From Anaeramoeba flamelloides (Eukaryota; Metamonada; Anaeramoebidae): a stretch of 64,000 nucleotides of DNA. Location: assembly GCA_027625915.1 (NCBI GenBank), contig JANTQA010000070.1, positions 12,901,001 through 12,965,000 on the forward strand, given 5' to 3'. Shown one piece after another: positions 25,168 to 36,364 of this stretch. Positions within the stretch are counted from its first letter, which is position 1. Every line of letters starts with the position of its first letter. Below the pieces are notes generated by a model that saw nothing but the letters and a program-made list of their open reading frames with translations, had not been told where the DNA came from and did no database searches. Made by a program: the position numbers and the translations under genes.

Positions 25168-25190
25168 ACTCCTCCTGAAACAGGAGGAGT
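25168..25190. repeat. Perfect GC-rich hairpin
   Basis: ACTCCTCCTG and CAGGAGGAGT form a perfect 10-bp stem around an AAA loop, unusually GC-rich for this DNA. It lies between two family-K hairpins. A strong terminator-like or cruciform-forming element is possible; no transcript boundary nearby supports either. Confidence 0.75.
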
Positions 25191-25263
25191 AAAATCCAGA
25201 TAGAAAGATTATTAATAAATAAGATTCGGCAAAATGTGATTAATAAAATAGTATTCCAATGTA

Positions 25264-25343
25264 TTTAGGTTTTTTTTTAATTGAAAAGAATAGAGTAAAA
25301 TCTTTGATTTTGCTCAATTCTTTTGAATTAAAAAAACCTAAAC
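25264..25343. repeat. Family K nested hairpin (second copy)
   Basis: An outer stem of TTTAGGTTTTTT with its complement AAAAAACCTAAA encloses GAATAGAGTAAAATC facing GATTTTGCTCAATTC. The inner loop is again AAAATC-TTT-GATTTT. Confidence 0.7.
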
Positions 25344-25689
25344 ACGGCTCCGAAAAGTGAGGCACCATGTACCCAAATTTGTATATTTTTTTACAATTTT
25401 AGGAATTTTTTATTTTCAATTTTTTTTTATTTTCAATTTTTCTTTATTACCTTAAGTTTTCTAACCATAAGAGCTTTGATGAAAAATTCTCGACAAGAAC
25501 AATAAAATTCATAATTTTGATTAGCCAGATTAAGGAGTTTTTGGGTATTTTTCCTAAGGATTAATCTCTTATTAGTTATGTTCATATTAAAAAAAAATGT
25601 AATAATCATTTGGAAAAAAGTGAAACAAAGAAAAAAAAATCCTACAAAATATATAATTGTGAAACTAAACTGAAAATGAAAACTATAAT

Positions 25690-26015
25690 TTAATAATAAA
25701 AAGAAAAAATAAAAGATTAAAGACAAAATGAAGGATTCAGCACGATAACAGTTTTTTAATACTATCTTTTAGTCTTGGGTTTTTCTTTGATTTAAATTTT
25801 TAAAAAATTCTTGAAAAAATTGACTATTTATGAGATCTCTAAAGCCATTCTCAGTGATTTCTATAAATTAGTAGATTTAAATTTTATTTTTTTTTTTGAC
25901 TTGATTGAAAATAATATAATGGGTTATTATCTGTGGTGTTAATTCATTTCTTATTTTTATTGATTTTATGTTCCTTTTCGTTTCCATTAATATTCCCAAT
26001 GAAAAACCTTGTTTC
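25690..26015 (+). mobile_element. Family G MITE, copy G2, left end lost
   Basis: Shares with G1 the GACAAAATGAAG-ATTCAGCAC block, the GATTGAAAATAATATAATGG block and the right end TTTTATTGATTTTA, then CCCAATGAAAAAC. The left terminal repeat is not recognisable. Confidence 0.65.
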
Positions 26016-27487
26016 ATTTTTTTCCCCAAATTGTAATATTCATTTTGATCATAAATTGAAGATTCAAATAAAATCACTATATAAATCAATATTGATTGAT
26101 CTAGTATCATTTTCACTGTTTTATTATCATTTAAATAACAGGTTTACCAAGCGACTAGATGTCTATTATTAAAAAATAATCAAAAGAATAAAACAAAAAA
26201 TATTGCAAAAAAATAAAATTTTTATATAAAACTCTATTTCCAAAGATAAAATAAAAATTTAAACCTGATTAAAAATTATTTTTGAAACTCCAATCAAACA
26301 ATTTATAAATTCTTAGAACAACCACATTCACCTATTTTTTATCTTTAAATAGTCAAATAAGTAAAATCAAAAAAAAAAAAACTTCTTTTTACCTTTTCCT
26401 ATAAACAAATATTTTGAAAAATACATTAGATCGGCCAGGATTTTTTTGTCAATTCTTTAATAATGAACCAATTTTGATATCAATCGATATTTGATTTTGT
26501 TATCCCAAATACTACTAGAATTATCAGAAGAGAAATACCAGATCTATCAGTTCTTCATAATATTAAATAAAGGGGTTTAATTCTAAAAATAATCACATTC
26601 TACAATCTCAAAAAAAATCCAATAATAAGTATTCTTAGATATCTGTAATAATTCTTTTTTATATAATAATTCAATTTCATCTTTGGTAGAATTCATTTTG
26701 AGTATTTTATTTAACTATATTTGGATTTTTAAATTTATTTGACAAATTAAAAACTTTTTCAAAATCAAAGTAATTTTTGACAAATAAAAAAATCCAAAGA
26801 AATTACGAAATTTTCAAAGAGAGACAATAAAAATGATATCCAGAACTAACACCCAACAACAACTATAACAACTCACCCATTTAAATATTGCTTTAGTTTT
26901 GAAATATTTCAAAGATAAGAGGAATTATTACCTAATAAAGAAACATTAAAAATTGAAAATTGTAGAACAAAATATTAGGTTTTAAAAAAACTTTCCATAC
27001 TTTAATGATCAACTCATTAAAGAAAAGAAACTCACATAATCATTCCTCGGTTGATAAAAATAACAAATTAATTCCAAATAGAGGAAAAATCAACAACAAA
27101 TTTTTAATCGATGTCGTTTCATTTGTTTCTAAAATCCATTTTATTTTTTGCAAAAACAAAATTCATATTAGTAAAAAAAATTAATATGAAAAGTAAATAA
27201 ATTTAATTTATAAAAAAAAACTTTCTGAGCACTTTTTAAAAAAATATTGAAAAAACAAATATAATTTTAATTGTTTTTAATTTATTTTCTGAATAATAAG
27301 AATTACGGATTCTTAATAATTGTCTTAAATTTAAATTTATTTGGGAAATAATTTTGAAAGTGAATAGACATTAAAAATTAAAAAAAAAATTAAAGAATAA
27401 TCACTATAAGAATGAATAAATTAAAAAAAAAAAAAAAAATACAAAAAACAAGGATTAGGAAAAACAAGAAAAAAAAAACAAAAAAAA

Positions 27488-28753
27488 TTAAGAAATTTTG
27501 TTTAATGCAGATGTGGCAAAGTGTTTGACATCTGGATCTTCATCTTTAGCTAATTCGTTTAAGCAAGGTTTATCTTCTTGTTGTATTGTATTTTCTTCCA
27601 AGTATGGTAATAAGGATTTTAAAGTTTTTGCAAGGTATAACTTGACATTTGCTACTTTGTCACCTTTCAAATTTTTGATCTTTGTTAAAATTTTTTCTGT
27701 AACAATTTCGTCTCCAAGTTCTGGTGCAAGTACGGTTAAGGAATACATTCCTGTTTGTTTAATTTTATAATTTGTACTTCTAATAATTTAAAGATATGTG
27801 GAAGTAAATGCTCCATACACCAGTCTGATCCAAAAACTTTTGTTAATTTACCAAGGTTTCTTGATGCTGTTTGTCTAATTTTAAAAACAGAGTCTTTTAA
27901 CCATGATATTGTTAAGTCGGTTAATTTTTCGTCAAAAAATTGGACACCCTATAGATAATAATAATATTGATAATTTATATATATTGTGAATTAAAATTAG
28001 AGAATCAGAAAAAATCAATAAAAAAAAAAAAAAAAAAAAATGAACAAAATACAAAAATTTCGTTCAAGAAATAATAAATATAGTTGGAACCAAAGTATTT
28101 CAAAAGGAAAATAAAAAAAATTGATATTTACCCATTGGATGGCAAGTTTTGGGATATATTCAATGACCGCATTTCGAACTTTCCATTGGCAATCTTCAAA
28201 AAGTTCTACAACAACTGGTAATAGAGTACTTGCAAGTACTTCAATTGTGATTACTTGTGTAATTGTATCAAGTTTTGAAATAATGTTTAATTTTACGTCT
28301 GAAATGTCTTCTTTAAATAAATCAAGATAAAGTCGTACCAATTTTTCAACAGTCATTTCTTTCCCGATAATTTGTGCTATTTCAGTAACAGAAGCAGCAA
28401 ATGCAACTATTTGTTATCATTCCAAGATATTATATTTTTATTTTCGTATTCCAAGAAGAAAAATAGATATCCAAAAGAAGAAAAGATTTAAGAATTACAA
28501 GAAGAAAAATAGAAAACAAAAAAAAATAATTATTATTACTTTTAACAGTGTCAGAAAAATCTTTTGATAATTCTTCAATAACTGGAAGAACAGAATCTTT
28601 AATTACCTCTTGATAAACTCTGGTTTGGCCACAGAGTTCAGCAATTCGTAAAGTGGCACATGTTCTTACTTCTTCTTCATTATCTTTAAGTAATCCAATG
28701 AAAACTTCAACAAAATGGTTCTTTGAGACTTCAGGTTCAATTGGTTCAGAAAG
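27488..28753 (-). CDS. PPP2R1A: PP2A scaffolding A subunit, C-terminal half only (possible pseudogene)
   Basis: The A subunit is a HEAT-repeat scaffold joining PP2A catalytic and regulatory B subunits. Coding segments on the minus strand are about 28753-28540, 28406-28132 and 27948-27488, joined by introns of 133 and 183 bp with GT-AG ends. Family blocks appear in order: LLKDNEEEVRTCA, LNIISKLDTITQVI, VVELFEDCQWKVRNAVIEY, FFDEKLTDL, and the C-terminal LNELAKDEDPDVKHFATSAL. This covers roughly the last 310 of about 590 residues. The first eight or so HEAT repeats are missing, and I see no AG acceptor between 28760 and the nearest upstream stop. Near 27778 the frame slips by one base between KLLE and the expected NYKIKQTGMYSL. 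Either this is a 5'-truncated decayed copy, or the assembly has an indel and distant 5' exons were missed. Confidence 0.75.
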
Positions 28754-28859
28754 ATATAAAATATTCCAATTTTTGTTAAAAAAAAAAAAAAAAATCAACC
28801 AAAAAGAAAGAGTAATTAATTATTATTTATTTTTTAAAAAAATCTTACAATTTGTTAGC

Positions 28860-29020
28860 AAAGTGACTTTAAAAAGGCGAGGATCAAAAGTTTTGGGAAA
28901 AAAAGTGTAAAAATGAAATAAATAGTGTTGACTAAACTGCTTGGTTAACTCTTCTAAACAGTTTAATTAACATTTTTTAAATAATAAAGTCTTTAGTTTT
29001 TTAAAAATCACTTTAACTAG
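28860..29020. repeat. Small palindromic repeat next to the PP2A-A break
   Basis: AAAGTGACTTTAAAAAG near 28861 faces an imperfect complement (TTTTTAAAAATCACTTT) near 29020, giving a foldback unit of about 160 bp. It is a candidate MITE near the point where PP2A-A homology ends. Confidence 0.4.
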
Positions 29021-29090
29021 AGAAAAAAATAATAGATATTTTCAATAATTTTTGGGATCCTTTGATGAAAACAAAAGTATATAGTGAAAT

Positions 29091-29640
29091 AAACTCCTAT
29101 TCAAAACTTTTAGCACACAGAAAATTCAATTTTTTTTTAAAAAAAATCTTATTTAATCAATTCTAGAAGAAATACATAATTAGAACCATTCACTAATTGA
29201 AATGTTAACCATTGTTTATAAATTATAATAATCACAAATAAAAATAATATATAATTATCAATATCAATACTAATATATCAAGTTTCTAAAAATGTTTGGA
29301 GAGAGCAAAACAAAAAAAAATACATTAGTAAATTTGTAAAAATTCTATTAGGAATATTTATAAATCAAATGGTTAGATACCACTCAACAAATTTATTTGG
29401 ATTCTTCTATTTTGAACAACTCAACTCTAACGTTAAGATCAATTGTTGAAAAAAAATTTGATCGAATAACAAAAGTTATGTAATTCAAAATTGGAATTAT
29501 AACAAAAACAGTAAAAGATGAAAAATTAATTTTAGAATTTTACAAAAATCAAAATTATTCGCAATTTAAATGAAAATTTATTATGGTAAATATTTGAACT
29601 TTTTAACTGTGAGTAAACTTTTGAATTTAAATTTAGTTTT
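29091..29640 (+). mobile_element. Family A MITE, copy A1
   Basis: About 550 bp, collinear with A2 to A5. Conserved blocks are TTAGAACCATTCACTAATTG, TTTGGAGAGAGCAAAAC, AAATTCTATTAGGAATATT, CAAATGGTTAGATAC and AAAAGATGAAAAATTAATTT. Ends are TAAAC on the left and GTTTTA on the right. No ORF. This copy has drifted more than A3. Confidence 0.75.
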
Positions 29641-30441
29641 ATAAGGGATGGACTTAATAAATATATTTTAAAATGAATTTACCCTGTTTTTTTGTGATAT
29701 CTAAAAACACTTGGCACTAATCTGATTTATCTTGAAACAAAAAATTGAATTACAAATGAAACAACCAAAATAAAAAAAATTTGTCACACAATAATAAACC
29801 AAATATTTTGAGTATTGGGTAATAGAGATTCTCTTCAGAAAATCAAATAGAACAAACACATCCCCAAAAGCGTTGTTGGGAATTTTAATTAAAGAAAAAA
29901 CAAAAAGAACCCAAAACAAAAAAAAACTAAGAGAAAAACACAACTCCTTTGGAAGAATTGTTCTAATTTCTGAAGTCACAATAGAACAATTCAAGTAATC
30001 CAAAGTTCAAAAATCATAGGCAATGTGATCTTCACAAGTTAGAGTTGTTTATTGAAAGTGTTTGTCAATGATCTTCATTTTTTCACAAAGAAAATCTCGA
30101 TTATTTTTCCTTTTCAATTTTATTTTCACCAGTTTCTTGATTAGGGTATTTGAAGTTTAAGTATGTCAAAAATTTTTTGTTCATTTTTCCTTAAAAAATA
30201 CTTGAACATAAAATGATTTTTTGATCCTTATTGGAGAATATTTCGACGAATCTGACTTCACAATTTAAATTAGATTGGATGCAAAGGTGTTTTGAGACAA
30301 ATTGGTCAATTTGAAATGTATTCCTAAAAGAATTTTCTTATTTATTATTTGGTATAAAAAAAAAAAACGTTTAAAAAAGATAAAATATGTCGTATAAAGA
30401 TGATATATTTTGTATTTTAAAAATTATTGCCATAAGAGTAA

Positions 30442-31321
30442 TTAAATTAAATCAAAATATGTTGGAAGCGCTTGTTCTATATCAATTAATGAAATACCAA
30501 CATTCATATTTTTAGCGATTTCTATTCTGGCTTTTAAGGAAGTAAGTGTTGATAATCTAACTTTAGTTATTTTTTTGTTCTGTTTTGCGAAGTCAAAATA
30601 GTGTTCTTCTGGATAAGCTTCCCAATGCAATTGGCCCTTTTTTCTTTTTAATAGTCTTACAGCTTTTTGAGAGGAAATAAGCTTATTTTTTGACCAATTT
30701 TCATGTAGAATTTTTGCTTTAAAATGTACCCCCATAAAGATCTTTTCGGGTGGCACATCATTATTTATGAAATAATTGAGCGAATCTTTAATCCAAAAGG
30801 CTGGTGATAATCCCATGTGTGCTAGCATTGGTTCAAATTCATTCGTTTTTAAATGGATTTTATCCACCTTTTCGACAACTTTCGCGAATAATTTAAGTTG
30901 CTTCTCTGTAAGTCCCCCATGAGTATGAGCTGGTAATACAAGTATTAAACCATTTTTATGTAATTCGTCACACAGTTGAATAATAAAATCAACTTTTTCA
31001 GGGACAAGCAAAAAATCCCAATAAGACAAGCCCTCTAAAACCATTCCTTTATAATTTTTTGACAAACATTCTTTCAGTATTTGATCAATGCAAGATTTAA
31101 CTGTGGACTTTGTTTTAAAAAATTGTGTTTGCTTCAGTTGAAATAAAGGCAATAAAATAATATCCGTATTTAATTCTCTAAACTCTTGTAACCATGTTTC
31201 ATCATAATTTGTTTCTTGAACTTGAATCCCATTATATGTAACATCTAATGAATACCAATTTGGTGAGAGATAATTAATTTTTTGATGAAATAATTTTATA
31301 TATTCTAACGAGTTTGGAGAG
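30442..31321 (-). CDS. CHID1: CHID1-like glycoside hydrolase 18 fold protein, 3' exon
   Basis: One 880-bp exon encodes the last 292 residues of a chitinase domain-containing protein 1 homologue. It runs from INYLSPNWYSLDV through GMVLEGLSYWDFLL, LILVLPAH and FMGVHFKA to the family-specific end EHYFDF ... LTSLKARIEIAKNMNVGIS ... YFDLI. The acidic DxxDxDxE chitinase motif is absent, as in other CHID1 proteins, so a saccharide-binding rather than hydrolytic role is likely. The animal protein is secretory or lysosomal. The exon starts at a good TAG acceptor (31322-31323) in phase with a split codon. The upstream exon(s), which should hold the signal peptide and the conserved VTPWN strand, were not found within the next 2 kb. 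It lies in the same orientation as the PP2A-A fragment. Confidence 0.85.
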
Positions 31322-32321
31322 CTATTAAAAATTTAGAAAAAAGTTTTTAAATGTAAATAGAGAAATAGATTGAGATAAATATTATGATTAAAAATTCAAA
31401 AAAAAAAAAATATAAAAGGAAAAAATGGAAAATGAAAACATTATAGATAATATTTATAATTTTGATAATAAAACTTTGAGTTTTTTTTTTTTTTCACAAA
31501 AATAACAACCATTGCTAGGAATGATGTTTAAATTATCCAATAGAGTATAAAAATTCTTAGCAAAAGGAATAATTTGTAAAAAAAAAAAAAAAAAAGAAGA
31601 AAACCAACCTTAATTCACTTTCAATTTTTTAAATTGAAAAAAAAAAAAGTAAGATCACTCCACTACCCTTAATTTATAAATCCGTTTCACACTCCTTATC
31701 CAGAGTTTAAAAGTCAAAAAATTATTTTGGTCAGATTATCTCTTGGAAAATTAGTGATATTTAGAATCATAAGCCAGATTTGAGTAAAAATTACATCTAG
31801 CATTATTAAAAAAATAAAATTATCATTTTGTGATAAGCCTTTGATAAACAACATTTGGCACAGGTAATAGCAACAAGATATAGAAAGTTTATTTTATCAT
31901 ATTTAGATACACATCTACTAAAGGTTTATCGTGTCCATATAACAGATTGGTAAATTTGCTTTTTTTAATAGTATATGTGTATTTCGGGAGAATGATAAAA
32001 AAAGTCAAAAAATTGATGTTAAAGGGATCAAATCCTGGAACTTTAAAAATGACACTAAACGCGTTATCATTACATTAACATCCACTTAAAAAACTTCAAT
32101 TAAAATGATTGCATTATCAAGATCAGATAAAGAATTAAAAATCTCAATTTTTTCATTTTTTTTTTTTTTATTATCATGAAGTGTAAATCTTAAATTACAT
32201 TCTAAATTTCCTTCTACTCAAATTTCCTTTCAAATTTCATTTTTTTCTTTTTAATTTTAAAAAGCTTTACTCTAAAGTGTCACTTGTAAATGTTCAATGA
32301 TATTTAAGATTATTATAAACT

Positions 32322-32895
32322 ATTTTCCAGTCAAATATTATCAGTTATAATGGGTGGGTGAAATACATGAGTTTGAAGGGTTTGAATGGATATTAGAAGA
32401 AAAAATTTAATTTTAGAAATTTCAGTATTGATATCATTTTATCACATTTTTCAGTTTTTTTATTTTTTTTTTCTCAATTTTTTTTTGTGAAACAGATAAT
32501 TGGTTTTCAAAATTTTTTTTTTATTACAAGATCGATAATCACTTGGTAAAAGCTTGTTATTCTAAGGTTATTGAAAACAGTAAAAAGTAATTGTAGAGAA
32601 ATTATATTTATTTCAATTCGGATTTTATTTGATCTTTGATAGGAGATCAAAATGAACATTGTTGTTTTTCTCAATTATCCCATTAAGAATGTTGAGTTTT
32701 GAAATTTTTCAGAAAATATATTGATTGGGTAGGATTTACTTTGTACTTATATCGACTATTCTCTGATATGTATTATTCTACTTGTTTCTTATTTTTCCTT
32801 CAAAGGAACAATTATAAAAAATAATTGATATTTGGAAAAAATTTTTTGGGCTTTTTTGATAGAAACAAAGTTTACTTAAATTTTGTATCAAAGTT
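32322..32895 (+). repeat. Family D repeat, copy D1
   Basis: Collinear over about 550 bp with 60155-60692. Shared blocks are AAACTATTTT-CAGTCAAA, GTTTGAATGGATATTAGAAG, CAGAGAAAT-ATATTTATTTC, ATATATTGATTG and AATTGATATTTGGAA. No ORF; TIR not resolved. Confidence 0.7.
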
Positions 32896-33143
32896 CTACC
32901 AAGTAAGTCTTTGTTAAATTTCTAAAAATGCCTATTTTTAATTGATTTTGGAAAGATCCTTTCGGTTTATTCAATTTATAATTCGCAAACATATTTTGAG
33001 AGCCTTGAAATAAAAATTTTCATTTATTAATTGGAAAATAACAGTAATTTAAAAAATACTTGTGTTTTTGTAAAATTTATTGGGGTGAAACCTGACTTAA
33101 TGAGTTACCAAGTCAAAAGAAATTACATTTTGTTTTATAGTTC

Positions 33144-33522
33144 ACAAGTGTAAATATGGTTTTTTTTAAAAAAATAGAGTTTTTACACTTTTATAGATAA
33201 ATAAAGAGTTCCATCCAATTACCCACAATTTGGTAATATTAAGCGAAATGCTCGTTTTGATTTTTGAGCTCAAAGGGATTTTCAATATAAAATCGTTTGG
33301 TAAATACAAATACCAGTGGTTTGTTTGAAAAATGATTTTTTTTTTTGATTTAAAAGATTGGTATTTACCAAACGATTTTTTGATTAAAATTATTATTTGT
33401 CTATTAATAAAATCAGATATTATGTTTACTATAACTAAATTGTGGGTAATTGGATGGAACTCTTTATTTATCTATAAAAGTGTAAAAACTCTATTTTTTA
33501 GAACATTCATATTTACTCTTGT
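33144..33522. mobile_element. Foldback element J with 63-bp perfect arms and an inner palindrome
   Basis: Bases 33169-33231 are exactly complementary to 33437-33499 (63 bp, no mismatch). Outside these arms the ends are still related but diverged (ACAAGTGTAAATATG against ACAAGAGTAAATATG). Within the 205-nt centre a second perfect inverted repeat of 19 bp (33289-33307 with 33361-33379) is nested. It is a candidate snapback MITE. A 70-codon ORF inside (33332-33544) is probably incidental. Confidence 0.85.
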
Positions 33523-33647
33523 ATTGGTGTTTGTAAGGGTTTAAGGGGCTAATAACTTTTATTTATTTTTTTCATTACCAGAGGAAATAGAGTACTTATT
33601 GTCACAAGGATACAATTAAACTTGATAAACAAACAAACAAACTTTTA

Positions 33648-33960
33648 TCAAAATGAGTTATCATTTTTGAAGGAATTCATTTTTTTCCCAATTAATGTTC
33701 AGTAAAAAGATCTGATCCTGTTTATTTTAAATTTTTGGATCTAATTAAAAAAAGAAAAAACATTTTTATTTTTCGGAAACCTCACTTTTAGTAATTACTG
33801 ATAATTTGTGTGAACAAATAACATTACAAATTTAATCTTATTTTAATAATTCAAGAAAAATAAACCAAATATTTAACCCTTGAAGATTAGAAAATATTGA
33901 TCTTTTATTTTATTTTCAATAATTTATTCAATTCTTTAAAATAAAAAATATTTAAGGGAG
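33648..33960 (+). repeat. Repeat N, copy N1
   Basis: Related to 43407-43860: an ATGAGTTATCATTTT block, a short AT-rich gap, ACTTTTAGTAATTACTGATAA and AAGAAAAATAAACCAAATAT. Diverged; ends not resolved. Confidence 0.5.
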
Positions 33961-36121
33961 TACTTTCCAAATGAATTCTGAACATCCACCATAAATAGCA
34001 ACTATTAATATTGGTTAATGTTTTAACAATCTTTTACTAATAGATTAAAATAAATTATTTTGACAAAAAATGATGTTTATGTTTTTATTTCGTTTTTATT
34101 TTTTGATTCAGCTTAAAACCCTTAGCCAAAATGAAACGATAGCGTTTTCAATAAATCTCTGAAGAATTAATTTGAAACTGCCTCCCTGAAACACTAGTAT
34201 TTGAAATTTAAATTTATAAATTTTCATCTCGTTTTCTTTTGTCATTTCAGAAATATTCGTTTCATTTAAAAATTGTTAGTTAAACACAGAAGATTTCAAC
34301 ACAAATAATAAAAACGAATATTTATAAAAAAAATAGATTGAAATCAATTTAAATATCTTTTTTTTAATTTATGAGAAAAAGTTAAAAAGTGGAAGTTGAC
34401 GTGAAAATTTTTTTCCCTTTTAGGTTCCAAATACTAGATAACCTATTGTTATAATTTTTCCTTTATTTTGTTTTAAAATTATCATTATTTTTGTTTTTTT
34501 GAATTTATAGGAAGGATTTCGAAAAGAAAATAAATGAAGATCGTTAACCATTTTAAAATTGAGCCCCACCTTAAAAGATTATTTTTGTGAAATTTTCTTA
34601 CAAATTACCTCTAGTGATATTTGAAATTTAAATGACTATTTTCACGAGAAGATTGCCGTTTTACAAATATACCATATTCCCACAAAAATTCTCATTTTTA
34701 ACTTGTTCTGATGTCATTTGAGAAAAAAATCTTGAGGATAGAGTCAAAAATTTAAAAATAAATGTATAAAAATAAAATTTTTCGTTAAAAAAATTGAAAA
34801 ATCTTAATTTTTTATCCACCTTTTAGATTTTATTCTTTTATAGATGTCTTAAATGCCAACTTTAAAAGTTGTATCAAATAGAATGAGTTTGGTTAAAAAA
34901 TAATCATCATTCAAACAGAGATGATTCGAACATAAAAGTCATTGGGAAGATGCATTTTGTTAATATTTTTTTAGAAAGTAAAATCAAGATCATTCCCAAA
35001 AATAGAAAGTGTAGCAAACAATAATTTGTTTTCTCAATATTCAGTTAATTATTCTGTTATTATTTTTTGTTCTTCTTGTGTTTTTTTGTATTGTTATTGA
35101 AAAGATCTCTTCAAAAATAAGACCTATTGGAGTCACAGAGGGTTGGTGGTCAGATTAACCAAAAAAAAATAATTGATATGCATGATAATTCAATTTTTAA
35201 TCATTGAGTTTTGGTTTAGTAATCATTCCGTTCGTATAGCAATAATTTGATTAGTATAGTATCTATACTCTTTTGAAAATCGAACCAATGTTCAGTTTGG
35301 TTGTTATTTGTTGTTTTCAAATCTTAAACAATAGTATTGCTTGAAAAGGGAAACAATTATAGACTTTGTCTCTGTTTTTTTTTTTTATTTTCGGAGAAAT
35401 TAATTCATAAAATAAAAAAATATCATACTTTAAATAGAAGGATGAAATTTTCATTAAAAGTTCGTTTAAATGTGATGACTAGTCATTTAAAATTGAAATA
35501 AAAAATCTATTCTTTTGTTCTTATACTTTTTCATTTTTTACTAAGTTATCTTGGTTTCACTATTTTTTCTTGAATTAAAAATCTAATCGATACTAATATG
35601 AAGTTATAAGTTTGTCTCATTAATTTGATTTCTTAAATCATTGAAAGTAAACCTTTCAGCTCAACAACATTATCGTTTTTTTTTTTCTTGGACATGTTGT
35701 TTTAAAAATTTCCTATTTCAAATTGAAAATAAAATTAAAGTGAAAAAAATGTATTTATTTAGAGATCATTTTGTCCTTAGGAACTAGATTGTTATTATAA
35801 TATGAAGTGTATTATTGGTAACCAATACTGTAAGAATATGGTTGATTTTCAATGGGACATCTTCTTCGCATAAAAATGGTCAATGGGATAAAATTTCAGT
35901 TGGTTATCTTCTTTACAATTTTGAAATATTGGTTTTATTTGAGAATTATTGGTTCATTTTCGTTCAAGACGTAGGAATAAAAAAGAGTCAAACCAAAGAA
36001 ATAGAAATTTACAAAATTTAATCTGTTTCATGAAAAGTCTTTCTTTGTATAAAAGAAAAAGAGGAAAATAAAGTAAAATTTTTTTCCCATTTATTATCCA
36101 AACAACGGTAGTAAAATTTTG

Positions 36122-36292
36122 ATGAATGTTTTTTTTTCTTCAAAAGAAAAATACACGTTCTTTGATCCCGAAATAATTGAAAGTGTTTCCAAAATTTTTT
36201 TGTTCGATTCGAAAAAAGAAGAAAAAGAAAAAGATCTTGGAAAGTATTCCTTGAAGTGTGTTTTTGCTAATTTTCACAAGTTAAAGAAATGA
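36122..36292 (+). CDS. Tiny ORF, 56 residues, unrecognised
   Basis: An ATG ORF encodes a mixed-composition peptide (YTFFDPEIIE, a KKEEKEKD stretch, YSLKCVFANFHKLKK) that looks more protein-like than the many Phe/Lys ORFs nearby. It converges on the secreted-peptide ORF at 36365-36607. It could be a small gene, a first exon or a remnant. I do not recognise the family. Confidence 0.25.
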   Translation: MNVFFSSKEKYTFFDPEIIESVSKIFLFDSKKEEKEKDLGKYSLKCVFANFHKLKK

Positions 36293-36364
36293 AAAAAGTA
36301 AATTAGAAAAAAAAGAAAAAAAAAGAAAAAAAAAGCAAAAGAGGTAAGAAAAAACGATCAAGTA

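Larger units (their letters stand above)
22011..27487. other. Intergenic region between MYB and PP2A-A
   Basis: No gene is recognised over 5.5 kb. Repeats M1, G1 and G2 and the hairpin cluster 25001-25343 are listed separately. The ORFs at 22352-22534, 25433-25726 and 25877-26172 are compositional. Confidence 0.65.
28754..30441. other. Gap between PP2A-A fragment and CHID1-like exon
   Basis: No N-terminal HEAT repeats are found here. The gap holds a small palindromic unit (28860-29020) and MITE A1 (29091-29640). The ORF at 29701-30003 is hydrophobic and unrecognised. An 11-bp inverted repeat, GAATTGTTCTA, lies at 29955-29991. Confidence 0.6.
31322..36121. other. Intergenic or 5' region upstream of the CHID1-like exon
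   Basis: The missing CHID1 5' exon(s) should lie here but were not recognised. Repeats D1, J and N1 are listed separately. A stretch at 35802-36021 (+) reads like coding sequence in two overlapping frames without a clean ATG ORF and could be a gene remnant. Confidence 0.55.

Noticed and set aside
28841-28905. Possible upstream PP2A-A exon on the minus strand ending at a GTAAG donor
   Set aside because: The translation (DPRLFKVTLLTN) aligns only weakly with the expected HEAT repeat, and the next exon has no acceptor.
31500-31600. Minus-strand reading with IIPSNGCYFCEK as a CHID1 upstream exon
   Set aside because: It lacks the conserved CHID1 motifs and a donor in a compatible phase.
35802-36021. 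Protein-like plus-strand reading without an ATG ORF
   Set aside because: It needs two frames to read through, no family is recognised, and no splice sites support it; kept only as a possible remnant.
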